Below are positions 51,301 through 62,460 of a stretch of 64,000 nt of DNA, one piece after another. The stretch covers positions 21,496,539-21,560,538 of the forward strand of contig OX359250.1 in the NCBI GenBank assembly GCA_947179485.1, written 5' to 3'. The position numbers were made by a program, and so were the translations under genes. The number at the start of each line of letters is the position of its first letter. Positions within the stretch are counted from its first letter, which is position 1. This DNA is from Allacma fusca (Eukaryota; Arthropoda; Collembola; Symphypleona; Sminthuridae). Below the pieces are notes generated by a model. The model did no database searches, had not been told where the DNA came from, and worked only from the letters and a program-made list of their open reading frames with translations.

Positions 51301-54300
51301 GGAAAGAATTTGCTGGCGCCGACTATTTTTATTGATGACAGAAAGTTGTTATAATAAAGTTAATGAGGCTTGTTGTTGCCCGTCCTGAGTTATGTGAAAC
51401 TGGCTGGGTTCTTTGTAGACACAACCTTGTAGGATTTGTTTACTTACAGTAAGTTGACGAACTTAATTGTTTTTGCAGTGGATGCTTCCCAAGCAGGAGA
51501 AGGCCAACTTGAGATATCTATTAACGACGGTGAACTTCCAAATCAAGTGCGTGTATTAGGTGGAGGATGTTGTTTGGTGTCGTTCACACCAGAACAGGCT
51601 AAACCTCATGCAATAGACATAAAATTCAATGGTGAAACAATTCCTGGTTGTCCTATAATCTGTCAAGTGGCGGATACGAGACAAGTTGCTGTCTCACTAT
51701 CAGGGCTTGAGCTAATCCCTGTTCACCAAACATCTAGATTTCATATAGCTGTGGACGGATCAAGCTCGGCGGAACTTGCCGTCTCTGTTAAAGGCCCAAC
51801 TGGGGATTTACCTGTGAAAGTGTCTGGGTCTGTGAGGTCTGGGTTCACAGCTGAGTTCTCAGCAAGGGAAGTCGGAGCTCACACAATTACTGTTCATCAC
51901 AATGGGTCACCTGCCCCTGGAACTCCATTTACATCGAAAGCTTACGATGCCAAACGTGTTTATGTTTCACCCGTGCCACGTGGAGCCCTTGGACGAACTA
52001 TCCAGTTCACCGTGGATGCTTCACAGGCCGGAGAGGGCAATTTAGAAATAACAATAGGAGCCAAGGGAAGGAATGTCCCGACACAAGTTCATCCTCAAGG
52101 GGGAGCTAGGTTTGCAGTGAGCTTTATTCCTCTTGAGCCCGTTGACCATACTGTGACGGTGACGTTTAATAAAGAGCCCGTTCCGGGATCACCTTTTGCT
52201 GCATCAATATCCGCTGACCCGGGTCAAGTGGTTGTGACAGGACCTAGCTTAACAGCAGCTCCTATTGGAAAAACAGCTCAATTCACACTTAACAATGTCC
52301 ATAGTTCTCTAGACGACGTGGAGGTCGCCGTTGAAGGTTAGTCCTTTTCCACCTTTTTTTAATGGTAAACAAATGCTCTATCTGAATCCCATCGTTACGC
52401 GATTAATGACAATGAATATGTCATCGGTCACAATGGCCACGGCACTAATGCTGTGGGGGAGTTCCCATAGAATGTTTTCGTAGAAGGCTACAAAAAGTTC
52501 TTGTGTGGAATGGAAGGTGTAGTATATACATATTACGTATCATTAGGCATTGTCTCTGTACATTGTTTTATGACAACAAACAACTAATGTTGTTACTTCA
52601 GTATGACTTTATGCATTAATGCAGCTACTCTTATTTATTCCTATTATTTTCTTTGGGTAAGTGTATGTAATTACCGCTTGAGAATTTCTTAGCTGTGATT
52701 ATTTTAATGTTGTATCTGCCAATTACACTTGTAAACATACCCTTGCAATCTGTCACTATATCCGGATCAAGATGCTTCAGAAAGCTCATTTGCCATAGTT
52801 TTTTCTCACTCAGTGATCCTTATGTAGACTCCAAACCTGATTATGTGATACACCTCTCTGTAAATACGCAACGTAGTTGTCTTTTAGAAGTTTACTTTTC
52901 CTCCTTTTCACATAAACTGGTATTTTTCCCCGTAAACGTGTAAACATTTCAAGTGTGAGAAAGTCGTTTCTTTACGTGAGATATTCTCAGAGCAACCTTC
53001 CGAGGGATACCGTGCTCCTACATATGTACATACGTATGAGTTTGTTATTCTTGATCCTTAACGATGTTGCATGGAATTCTGATATTCTCGGAAACCTTGT
53101 GAGAATTGACGAAAGTAGTACAAATTCAAGATCATTTTGAATGCAATATTTGTTTGAGAAAAATATAGAATTTTAAACAATTTTGAAGTGGCAAAATATC
53201 ACAGTATTTTCACTTACAAATACCCCAGGCTCCAGGTGACAAATCGTATGCTCGTAGTTTCAAGAATATTACCTCTTAAGTTTGCTTGTGTAATGCTGCC
53301 CGCTGTTGTTTCTTTTAGTACTTGATTATTTTGTTTTTATTTTTTCCACAGGACGTCATTCTTCCTCTTCTACTACTTTCCAGTACAGAGATAGGCGTTA
53401 CTAGCCTTTGAACCTTACTGTCAGACTTTGCTTGTTTAAGTTATTATGAATAATTATTATTTTCTAAATTAATATTGAATTTAGACATCCCTTCTATGAT
53501 GTAATCATGTATTTTGTAAACCGCAAGTTGCTAACTGTACAAGCACCGTCACACCTTTATATTTTAATTGAAGTCAACTAACCCACTCTTTGAAACACAT
53601 TTTCGATAGTAGAGGCATACATTTTTTCAATGGAACAATTCAATACTTTCCTCCCTCAGGAACCTTTCACCTTGCTGTCTGATTAGCACTGCTTCCAAAT
53701 TTCTTTTAAGGCTTTGTTGGACTCATTGTTTCTCTCAGTGTGTACAGTGTTGTGTGGATTGTGCTGACTATATAAACCTTCGTAGCTCGAAGGAATTTGC
53801 TTACTTAACATTACACTAAAGTTGCTTATACGTACTGTAGATTCGCACTGAAAAGGTTGTAGTAATAAATTAGCTTATATATCTTTTGATTTTACCATAT
53901 TGAATTTTCATACCATACATTTATTGCTGGCAGTGTATTTGATTGTAACAGAGAGTAGACATTTATAAGAGGAGGAAGCTGAGCTTAAATTTATTTTTGG
54001 AGAGTGTAATTAAGGTAGTGAGAGATTAGTTTTAAGTATCAAAAAAGAAAAGTTACGTCGGGTTAATAAATTTTAGGGGAACATGCAAGGCTTATTAAAT
54101 TCATAGGGTTTTCAATGGAATGAAAAGTTTTTTTCCGGTCTGTAAAATCCGTATCAACTAGACCAGAAAATGCATCGCGCTTTCTTTGTTACTTTACCAT
54201 GGATTGATACCTGATTTTATTGCACTGTAAAATTATTATATAGTATCAACACTGACAATGAGATATTTTAGTTGGTGTTGTCAGTTAGTAAATCTTAGGT

Positions 54301-57300
54301 GGAGGTAGTACTACAGTATAACAGTCAGGGACATTTTATTTCATTATAGACTTTAAGGTCCTTAAACTGTGACTTTCTTTGCATTTGATTTTGTCAATTT
54401 TGTTGATGTTAGTAGCTTTTTCTAAGTAGTGTGAAGTTATTTTGTGCCAATTCTACGAACCATATGGTTTAATATATTGGGACTACAGTTTTCCCTTCTT
54501 CTTGGAATAATTATTTCCATTGATTTCTGGAAGGGCTTACTTGAGCCAGCATTGAACTTTTCATTTGCTTATGTGCAGTTTTGTTTGTGGGTATTATTGG
54601 AAACGGATGGTTTCAATGTGAAACGTGTGAGCATAAAATAATTTGATTTTTATCTCAAATGTAGAAACTTGACTTGATATCCTTACAAAAGGCTCGTACT
54701 TGTTTATTTTTTCCTCACACAAGCACTATGTGCATACGTTTCTACATTAATGAGCGTATCCGGTCTGAGATTCAGATCAGCTTATGAGATGTTGAATGGG
54801 TGAATTTTTATTGTGTAAGATGAGTAACTGTCTATTATTAGGGGTGTACCGAGTCTTCATATTTTGAGTACATGCAAAACAATTTCGTTGTAACCGTGCG
54901 TAAAACGCTTTTATCGTAATCAACTAAAAACGTTCCTCAAGCTAAAATAATCCTCTCTCCTTCACACGTATCATTAATCTGGCATTTTTTAGCCCTTCAT
55001 ATTTTCTCTTCTAACCCGTTTTCTTTGAAAAACATTGAACACATGTTCACAAACGAGTTCACAATTAACATCATAATATTGTTGATGCCCACCCCACTGA
55101 CATCAAATTATTATTTATGGTTCATTCATACAAAATTAACAGCCTAAGACTTGGTCGGTGGTTTTTTTTATTTGTCTTAAATCCAATAATTTATCTTATA
55201 ATTCCTTTTAATTCCTGAATTTTGAAAAAAGTGACTTGGCAAATAAAGTTTTATGTGCTACATGTAATGTTCGCTAAAGATTTTTTTTATTTAATTTTAA
55301 CAACATTCAATAGTTATTCCTACTCTTAATGGACATCCATACACATCTTCAAAGGTACTTGCGTGTGGATCTAATTACCGTATGTACCTTTGATAGACGA
55401 TCAAGAACTTAGATGTCATATATATTAGGAAGGAACTAAAAAAGAATTTTGACCTTTTCAAATAGGGTTGCTATACAAGACTGTATAGTCGTTGCACATT
55501 GCCAACGATATGACTGCTTTACGCACGGTTGACTGAAATGACTTAAATAGACATTAGATTTGGACTTTTCTTTAACCCATCACAATAGGACCAGGAGCAA
55601 CGCCGGTTCCTGCACAAGTTCTGGAGAAATCTAAAAATACATTCGGAGTAGAATTCACTCCCCGACTCCCTGGGGAACACCGCATCACTGTTTCCCTGAA
55701 AGGGACGCCCGTTCCTGGGTCTCCTTTCGCCTGCAAAGTATACGATGTTAATGCAATAAAAGTCCGTGATACTGACAAAGGGATTGTTGGCAAACCGGTC
55801 ACATTTCTTGGTAAGGATTTTTAAGGATTTTTTCCTATATGTGGATGTTCGGTTACAATCTACTCGAAAGCAGGGATACAAATATTTATCTCTTTTTCTT
55901 TTCTCAAACCAAACAGTGGAAACAAGTCAAGCTGGACCAGGGAATTTAGAAGTAACTGTTAATGGTGGTCAAGTTCCGACCTCAGCTCAAGCTCAAGGAA
56001 GTCACACGTATGCAATTTCTTTCACCCCAAAAGAAGCCAAACCACACATGATTGAGCTTCGGTTTAACGGGGAAGATATTCCAGGTCAGTTATTAAGAAC
56101 ATATTTGTATATAAGCATGCAAGCATGACTTAGATCTAGTTGCAGATTATGTTCACCTGCTTACTTTCTTTCCCAAATTAGTGTCGAACTAAGTAGTACT
56201 TGGAATATTTATTGTACCTTAGGATAATTTGTTTGTTGTTGCTCTAACTTACAATTTTTGGTTTCCCAGGGAGTCCTTTCAAGTGTGAAGTGGTGGATGC
56301 GTCCAAAGTGACAATTACTGGCGATGGATTAGAAAAAGTTCCGATAGGTCGGCGAGCCACGTTTGTCATTGAACCAGAAGGGCGACTGGGGCAACCAGAA
56401 GTGACGATTTACGGGCCAACCAAGAAGGTCGTCCATTCATCCATACAAATTCCCTCAGAAAATAAATTCTTGGTGGAATACGTGCCAGTAGATGTGGGTA
56501 AGCTTGGTGGTCAATCTTCCTTGTTATTGTATTTAATTGGTTGTGTGGTCTGGCAGCAAAAAATAATTCACCGGTAAACTTTGATCCACATTGGTGGTAT
56601 ACCTACTTTCCTTCTGAGTATACTTTCTTGGTTATTCAAATGTAAACATACGTGGTTGTTCAGAACCGTTCTGTAAAGAATAAGTATCACAGTATCAGTC
56701 TGCTGTGGAATATTCGTGCTTACTTTTATGTACTCAGTGATTTAGTACTTGGGCATGGTTGGTTATCTCCAATGTTATGGATATCTTTAAAATGGAAGTA
56801 GTAACTAATTTTGTTGTTATGGTTTGCAGGAGATCACTCTGTAGAAGTAGTCATAGGTGGAGTTCCTGTTCCCGGAAGTCCATTTCTAGTGAAAGCTTAT
56901 GATGCTAGCAAAGTAAAAGTTACTGACATTACACCAGGCGTCCGGGGAAAGCCCGTTTATTTTTCTAGTAAGTTGTCAACTTATTGGAACGAATTTTAAT
57001 ACAATGAAAGCGTTTGTGTCATGTAATAAGACACATTTCGGTGTAGTAATCTAAGGAATGATTTTTTTTAATTAGTCGATGCAAGTCAAGCTGGAGCAGG
57101 AAATTTAGAAATTATTGTCTCCGTGGGAGGTCGCAATGTTCCAAACTATGTTCAAGCAGAAGGAAATGCCAAATTTCGTGTTAACTTCCGTCCTCACGAA
57201 GCAGCGCCTCATACTTTATCCGTACGATTCAATGGCGAGTCTGTACCTGGGTCACCCTTTACATGCAAAGTTACAGATACAAGTCAAATTGTTGTCAGCG

Positions 57301-60300
57301 GTGCTGCTCTCAAACTAGCTGCAGTTAATCAATCAGCGACCATTTCGGTGGATCCGCAAGGTTATTATTTTAAAATCTTCCTTCTGGATTTCATAATGGG
57401 CTATTATTCTGTTGGTTTTGTGCATGTGAAATAATCGTATTTGGTTTTTCATAATCATAGGAGCAGACGTAGGAACATGTAACGTAATGGTATTAACGCC
57501 CTCTGGGACGCACCTTCCAATCAATATGACCGGAGCTCTTCCAGAAAAACTTCAAGCATCCTTTACTCCTCAGGAAGTTGGTAAGATCACGATTAAATGC
57601 TTTAAGGGAAATCTACATATTTTTTAGTATGGAACTCTTTTTATAAATGCATATATATTTTCTTTTAATTTCCAGGACCACATTCAGTTTCCATATTATT
57701 AGACGGCGAACCAGTCGCTGGAAGTCCATTTAATTGCAATGTATACAACGTTGGGAAAGTTCGTATAACTGGCCTAGAAGATGGTAGAATAGGAGAGCCC
57801 ATAACTTTTACTGTAGATGCTAGCCAGGCCGGTGAAGGAACACTGGAGTTGGTTGTTACAACTGGAAAGCAGTCCTTGAGAGCGGAAGTGACAGCAAGAA
57901 GTCGTGGACTCTATGATGTGACATTTGTGCCACAAGAGTCTACAATACATTTTGTGAACATCACGTTCAATGACATTGATGTTCCAGGAAGTCCTTTTGA
58001 ATGTGCCATTGAAGAATCTTATTCTACCATTGCTGGACCCGACTTAGAAAGTATTAGCGATAGCTCATTAGTTCATCAAGGAATCATCTCTACTGGTTTG
58101 GAAGCAGTTGTCGCCGGCACAGTTGCTTTTATAGACCTAGAGAAACGAGGAACTGAAATCCCCGAAATTATTGTAAAAGGTACTTCATAATTTAATTCAA
58201 TTGAATATCAAAATCAAAAAATGGCGTCATGAATTTTAATAAAACTTTTTTTTAAACTTTCATAGCTCCTCCTGGTGGCTCAAGTAGTATCCGCGTTAGA
58301 ACTAGAACCTTACCGTCAGGTTTGTTGCGAGCCGAATTCACCCCGGACACAGTTGGAACCTATGATATATCCATTATGGAAGGATCAAAAGCTCTTATTT
58401 TACCCCAGCCTTTACAGACGAAAGTATTTGACCCTCTTTTGGTCCGCATGAGAGACAAAAACGAAACAGCAGTTTTAGGCCAAGAATATACCTTCACAGG
58501 TAAATTAACTTTTATGGGTCCATGAAGTAAACAAGATGAATTTATTATTCAGCAGATGTGTTTAACATCAATGTATGATTTGCAGTTGATTTAACAAGAT
58601 CAGGACTTGATCTGGACTCAGAAGATGTCCTAGATATTAAAGTGAAAGCGGGCATTGAAGATATAAGATGCTCAACACGAAGCCTTGGCAATGGAGTGTT
58701 TTTAGTATCCTTTAAACCAGCGGTTCCTGTAACACATAGGGTTCACGTTCTATGCAACGGATTCAACATTAAAGGATGTCCGTTTGACTTACCTGTCGCT
58801 GACAGTGGACAACATTCAAAGGACACCGTTGCCACCGGTGCAGGACTCTACATTGCACGCTCTACACGATCTGCTGGATTCACAATTCTTACTAAAGGTG
58901 ATTACCCATAGATTAAAGAACGTTAAGGCGAACTTAGAAGTGAATTCGAATTTTGTAAATTGTTGTAATTATAATGACTGTTTACTATATCTTTTCCATT
59001 TCAATGTGAAGGTTCATCTGGTCGAGACTTTGATGTGGTTGTGAGTGGACCCGGTGGAGTGGCTGTTCCAGTTAGATGTTATCAACAAAGAGATGGAAAT
59101 TTGCGAGCGGAGTTTACCCCGAACGTCCCGGGATCCCATGAGGTAGCAGTATATCACAGAAGTAAACAAGTTAAGGGCTCTCCTTTCACGTGCCAAGTAT
59201 ATGACCCACAGAGAGTGCAAATCGGAACTATCCCTACAGCATTGACTGTGGGACAATCACTTGTAATACCAGGTAATTAGAAAAATTAGTATTTCAACTT
59301 CTTATTCCAACTTACCTACAAGCTTTCAATTGCTGATAACGATATGTTTCCTGGTAGTAAATATCGTTGATGCTGGTAACGCACTACTGGAGTCAGACAT
59401 CACAGGCCCAGAAGGTCTTCCCAAACCATTGTTCGCAACAACGGATGAGAGGACAAAAGAAAGTATTCTTCGATTTACTCCCAAACGACCTGGAAAGTAT
59501 AAGATCATGCTTAATTACGGTGGTGAGCCTGTTCCTGGTTGCCCTATTTTAATTCAGGCTGAAGAAGCCGGAGCTGCTAAAGCTGAAGGCCCAGGGCTTC
59601 AATATGCTCATGTGGGCAAACCTGCCATTTTCCAAATTTATGGACCTGGTCTTCCCGGCTCACCGAATGTGGTTGCTGAGGGAGCTGATTCCGTTGCCAA
59701 ATGTGAGGTGAAGAGAGTTTCAGGGGATAGAGATGCTGGACACTTCCAAGCATCTTACGTCCCTATGGAAGTTGGTGTTTTTGACATTAGGATTACTTGG
59801 GCCGGAATTGATATTCCTGGCTCTCCATTCCATCCAAGGGTTGTAAATGGGGCAAAACTTCGTGTCATTGGAGGTTGGGAGGCTCATTTAAGTAATGAAG
59901 ACAAAGCAGGGCCAACTGAGGATGGAGTCATCCAGTTGGCTGTTGGCGAGGAGCGGAAGATTGCTTTCAATACTGCCGAAGGCGGACCTGGAACATTAGA
60001 AGCTAAGGTAGAAAGCATTGGAGGGGATGCTTCTAATTTAGAAGACTTTTGCAGGGTTGAAACTGCTGTAGCAAGTAGAGCCAAACTGTTCTTATCACCC
60101 AAGAAACCTGGAGAGTATAAACTTTCTCTGAAGTGGGGACAGTTTGAAGTGGATGGTGCGCCCCGAAAACTTTTTGTGTATTCGTTGCCCCCTGGGTAAG
60201 TCTTAATTAACGAATGTAGCATACGGTTGGTAAAGAGACAAAATGAGCTGGAGGAATTTTCGATTTAAAGCAAAATGTTCTGCATTGACTTTCACTAAAA

Positions 60301-61838
60301 AATTATTTTTTTAAAACAAAAATGCATCCAGTTCTTTTTCCTTCTTGACCGACAATATGATCTTATAATTTTTTTAATATATGGATGACAAAAATTTTTA
60401 TTGTAGCACAAAGTGTTTCTGCAGACTTTGTAGTATAGTTGAATCAAGTCGTCATTGTACTGTAAGCATTAACTCTTGTTTTTATTGCAGTGAGTTTGAT
60501 GGACCTGTCCTACTCAGCGGAGCCGGTTTAGTGTCCGCCCGTTGCGGTGAAGAAGCGTATTTTACCATCGACGCTTCCCAGGCCGGCCTTGGTCCAGCCC
60601 AAGTGTCTCTTCATTGTGCAGATATTCAGCTCCCAGTGACAGTTCAACCTGTTGGCGGAGGCGTTTACAAAGGAGTTTATGTCCCACGAGTGCCTGGCAA
60701 CTATGAGCTGAACGTTCTGTGGGGTGGGAAGTAAGCTGTTGGATAAATTCTAAATAATTTTAAATTACTGAACTATGTACGGTTTCTGAACTAGATATGT
60801 CTGATTATTTTTTAACTAGATAATATTTGTTTATTTTTTAATTCATCAATAATAAAATCTTCTGTCTGTCATAGGCAAGTCCAAGGTTGTCCACTCCAAG
60901 TACAAGTAGGAGCTACAGGAGATTCATCGAAGGTGATTTGTACAGGAGATGGCTTACGTGTGGGAACAGTAGGAAAGGACATTCGTAGCTTCATTGATAC
61001 GAGACGTGCCGGACCTGGAGAACTAACAGCTCAATGTATGGGCCCACGTAAAACAGCATATTGTGAGTTGTATGACCATGGGGATGGAACCTTCACATTG
61101 AATATCCGGCCACAAGAGCCGGGTAAACATGCTTTGAGTATAAGATACTCCGGCGAGCATGTTCCAGGTAGCCCCTTCAACCTGAAGGTAGTAGGTCTAC
61201 CTGACGCTTCCAGAGTGAAGGTTTATGGACCAGGAATAGAGCATGGAGTTCTTGCCACCTTTCAGTCCAGATTCATTTGTGACACAAGAGGTGCCGGGGC
61301 TGGTCAATTAACTGTTAGAGTTAGGGGTCCAAAAGGTACTATATTTTATATTTCGTATTTTACAAATTGAAATTATTTTGAAGGGGAGTTAAATATCAGG
61401 TAAATACAAATACGTTATAACATGGCTTAATTATTTGGGTTAATTTGGTTCTTGCAGGAGCTTTTCGAGTTGAGATGCAAAGGGAGAGCCAGAAAGATAG
61501 AACTATTTTGTGCAAATTTGATCCCACTGAACCTGGCGATTATAGAGTTGAGGTTCGATGGGCAGGAGAACATGTGCCAGGGTCGCCATTCACTGTAATG
61601 ATTTTCGATACCCAAGAAGAACTCCACCATTTCTTGCAGGTTGGTTTGTAAGCATGGCTTCATGTTTTTCAGCGTTTCTCAAAATAAGAAATGTAATTAT
61701 GTAATTGGCATTAATAATTGTTTTTTGTTGTTGTTGTAGGGAGGATCTCCTGGACCCGGAACGCAGTCGGAATTTTATGGGTCCACTGGATACTCCACTG
61801 GACAAATGTCTTGGAAAGGATCACAAGCTCAGCTTTGA
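26429..61838 (+). CDS. jbug: Filamin-like actin-binding protein jitterbug, 29 coding exons
   Basis: Actin cross-linker of the filamin family. It has three calponin-homology (CH) domains, the jitterbug architecture, where classical filamins (cheerio in Drosophila) have two, followed by about 24 Ig-like filamin repeats by my count. Coding exons after the first (26429-26747): 33460-33929, 35336-35453, 35724-35911, 36085-36606, 36709-36818, 37377-37492, 37594-38274, 38412-38627, 38742-38792, 38917-39033, 50649-50846, 50952-51164, 51479-52336, 55589-55810, 55917-56084, 56270-56497, 56830-56967, 57076-57360, 57461-57580, 57676-58179, 58266-58499, 58586-58897, 59012-59272, 59358-60195, 60491-60730, 60875-61335, 61458-61639, 61740-61838. 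From the first in-frame ATG (26474) this reads 2807 residues with every phase consistent. The frame is open 15 codons further up to an acceptor-like AG at 26427-26428, so the true N-terminus probably lies in an upstream exon not found. The C-terminal tail after the last repeat is short and Gly/Ser-rich. Confidence 0.93.
28329..28359. repeat. (TG)n microsatellite
   Basis: About 31 bases of TG dinucleotides interrupted once by an A. Confidence 0.85.
29182..29247. repeat. (CT)n microsatellite
   Basis: About 66 bases of CT/TC repeats with periodic G interruptions at the 3' end; it creates an artefactual Leu/Ser frame. Confidence 0.9.
33297..33329. repeat. (CT)n microsatellite
   Basis: About 33 bases of CT repeat with one TTT interruption, 130 bases before jbug exon 2. 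Confidence 0.88.
33930..35335 (+). other. jbug: jbug intron 2 (1.4 kb)
   Basis: GT-AG intron inside CH3, AT-rich, with nothing recognised in it. Confidence 0.75.
36085..37492 (+). other. jbug: jbug exons 5-7: filamin repeats 1-3
   Basis: Three Ig-FLN repeats. Exon 5 (174 codons) encodes two, ending VGSPLKCRIL and IQGSPFPCFAFDPNGVK. Exons 6 and 7 plus the start of exon 8 encode the third (LPGLPFAFICDSRGTGGLGE; IYFNGSEIRGSPFSLRV). The xxGSPF motif near the end of each repeat is the family hallmark. Confidence 0.85.
37594..38150 (+). other. jbug: jbug exon 8: long Ser/Asn/Thr-rich linker
   Basis: After the end of repeat 3 about 165 residues are dominated by Ser, Asn, Thr and Lys (for example SSSFDSSSNRKTKFSSLD and SSSLLQNLSKTSASNFNSSN) with a basic SRSRRRQEG patch at the start. 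No Ig fold is apparent. It separates the three N-terminal repeats from the rest of the rod and may act as a flexible hinge, comparable in position logic but not in sequence to filamin hinges. Confidence 0.8.
38156..39033 (+). other. jbug: jbug exons 8 (end) to 11: filamin repeat 4 and most of 5
   Basis: Repeat 4 runs from LVVDGDGLGIVLVNSTATVS to IEGSPFRAAVFNPRAIRV. Repeat 5 begins TRVPNGVVGRPVEIE and is cut by the 51-nt exon 10 and by the long intron at the VPG|SP position. Confidence 0.82.
41101..41118. repeat. (TG)n run
   Basis: Nine uninterrupted TG units in jbug intron 11. Confidence 0.85.
41661..41687. repeat. ATGT tetranucleotide run
   Basis: Short imperfect ATGT/TGTG tract in jbug intron 11. 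Confidence 0.75.
43156..43198. repeat. Intronic hairpin
   Basis: Arms TTTGAAACCTCCTCA and TGAGGAGTTTCAAA pair over 14 bp with one bulged base. The 14-base loop ATCATTTCAGGAAA can itself pair partly (ATTTC with GAAAT). Confidence 0.6.
50649..52336 (+). other. jbug: jbug exons 12-14: end of repeat 5 to first half of repeat 10
   Basis: Exon 12 completes repeat 5 and starts repeat 6; exon 13 finishes repeat 6, which lacks the usual GSPF. The 858-nt exon 14 carries most of repeat 7 and all of 8 and 9, then half of 10, with VDASQAGEG at the start of repeats 7 and 9. It ends in VAVEG at a weak donor (GTTAGT). Confidence 0.88.
51285..51401. repeat. 13-bp inverted repeat in jbug intron
   Basis: AGTTTCACATAAC at 51285-51297 and its exact reverse complement at 51389-51401, 91 bases apart. 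Confidence 0.6.
52337..55588 (+). other. jbug: jbug intron 14 (3.25 kb)
   Basis: Contains the probable alternative terminal exon (53352-53404) with its putative 3' UTR; otherwise AT-rich with no recognised feature. Confidence 0.65.
53352..53404 (+). CDS. jbug: Likely alternative terminal exon of jbug (short isoform)
   Basis: A strong acceptor (TTTTTATTTTTTCCACAG ending at 53351) is followed by a 53-nt exon. It fits the phase of exon 14, giving G at the junction, then RHSSSSTTFQYRDRRY and a TAG stop at 53402-53404. Using it in place of exon 15 would end the protein at residue 1394 (numbered from the ATG at 26474), inside filamin repeat 10. Downstream hexamers AATAAA at 53864-53869 and 54065-54070 could end the transcript. 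The weak donor of exon 14 is consistent with regulated choice. Inferred from splice signals and frame only. Confidence 0.5.
55589..61838 (+). other. jbug: jbug exons 15-29: filamin repeats 10-24 and C-terminal tail
   Basis: Fifteen compact exons with short introns encode the distal rod. Repeat ends are marked by VPGSPFACKVYD, IPGSPFKCEVVD, VPGSPFLVKAYD, VPGSPFTCKVTD, VAGSPFNCNVYN, VPGSPFECAIEE and so on to VPGSPFTVMIFD. Repeats 16 and 21 have degenerate GSPF sites. Exon 29 adds a 32-residue Gly/Ser/Gln-rich tail ending GSQAQL. Classical filamins dimerise through the last repeat; whether the last repeat here does so is not shown by the sequence. Confidence 0.9.
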
Positions 61839-62193
61839 CAACATTCCGAGGTCAATTGCATGAAACAACGAGAGAGATGCTATTTATTTTAAAAGCTATT
61901 GAACACCGTGGTAATTAATTTACAAATACATATCTGCTCCAAGCCTAATTTTAGCGTTTGTTTCTTCAAAGTTCTGGATAGTGCAACAATTATTATTATG
62001 TTAAAAGATGTTAAGAGAAAATGTATGTTACTTCTACCGACAAACCAGTGCAGTGTCAGTACTACTAATAAGTAATACTTAGCTACTACAAGATGAAAGC
62101 AGAGTGTGCTTTATCCATGCATTCCTGCAAGGAAGAAAAATTGTTTTGTTATTGTAGGAGATGAGAATAAAGCGTTATTCATATTAAATTTCG
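61839..62193 (+). other. jbug: jbug 3' UTR
   Basis: Sequence between the jbug stop codon and its first canonical AATAAA (62166-62171). It is AT-rich, and no other gene is seen. Confidence 0.6.
62166..62171 (+). terminator. jbug: Candidate poly(A) signal of jbug
   Basis: AATAAA, 328 bases after the jbug stop codon. Confidence 0.6.
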
Positions 62194-62199
62194 TTTATT
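62194..62199 (-). terminator. Candidate poly(A) signal of SETDB1
   Basis: AATAAA on the minus strand, 262 bases beyond the SETDB1 stop, only 22 bases from the opposing jbug signal. Confidence 0.5.
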
Positions 62200-62460
62200 T
62201 CATTCAAAATTCTCTGAACACTCTGTTCGTTTAACGTTTCTGTGAGTCGAAATCTTAAGAAAAAATACGAATATGAATGGAAATCTTAAGCACCTGAAAC
62301 GGACTAACTTGTTCAATACAATGTGGATGTACAAAATCTACGCTAATTGAAGATCATAATACTATGATGTACTAAATGCCAGATTACAGAATGGTTCCAT
62401 AAATAATGTAATGGAAATAAATTGTATACACGAAGACTAATTCAGTTTGGACATTACTTG

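Noticed and set aside
59884..60222. 112-codon minus-strand frame
   Set aside because: Antisense shadow of jbug exon 25.
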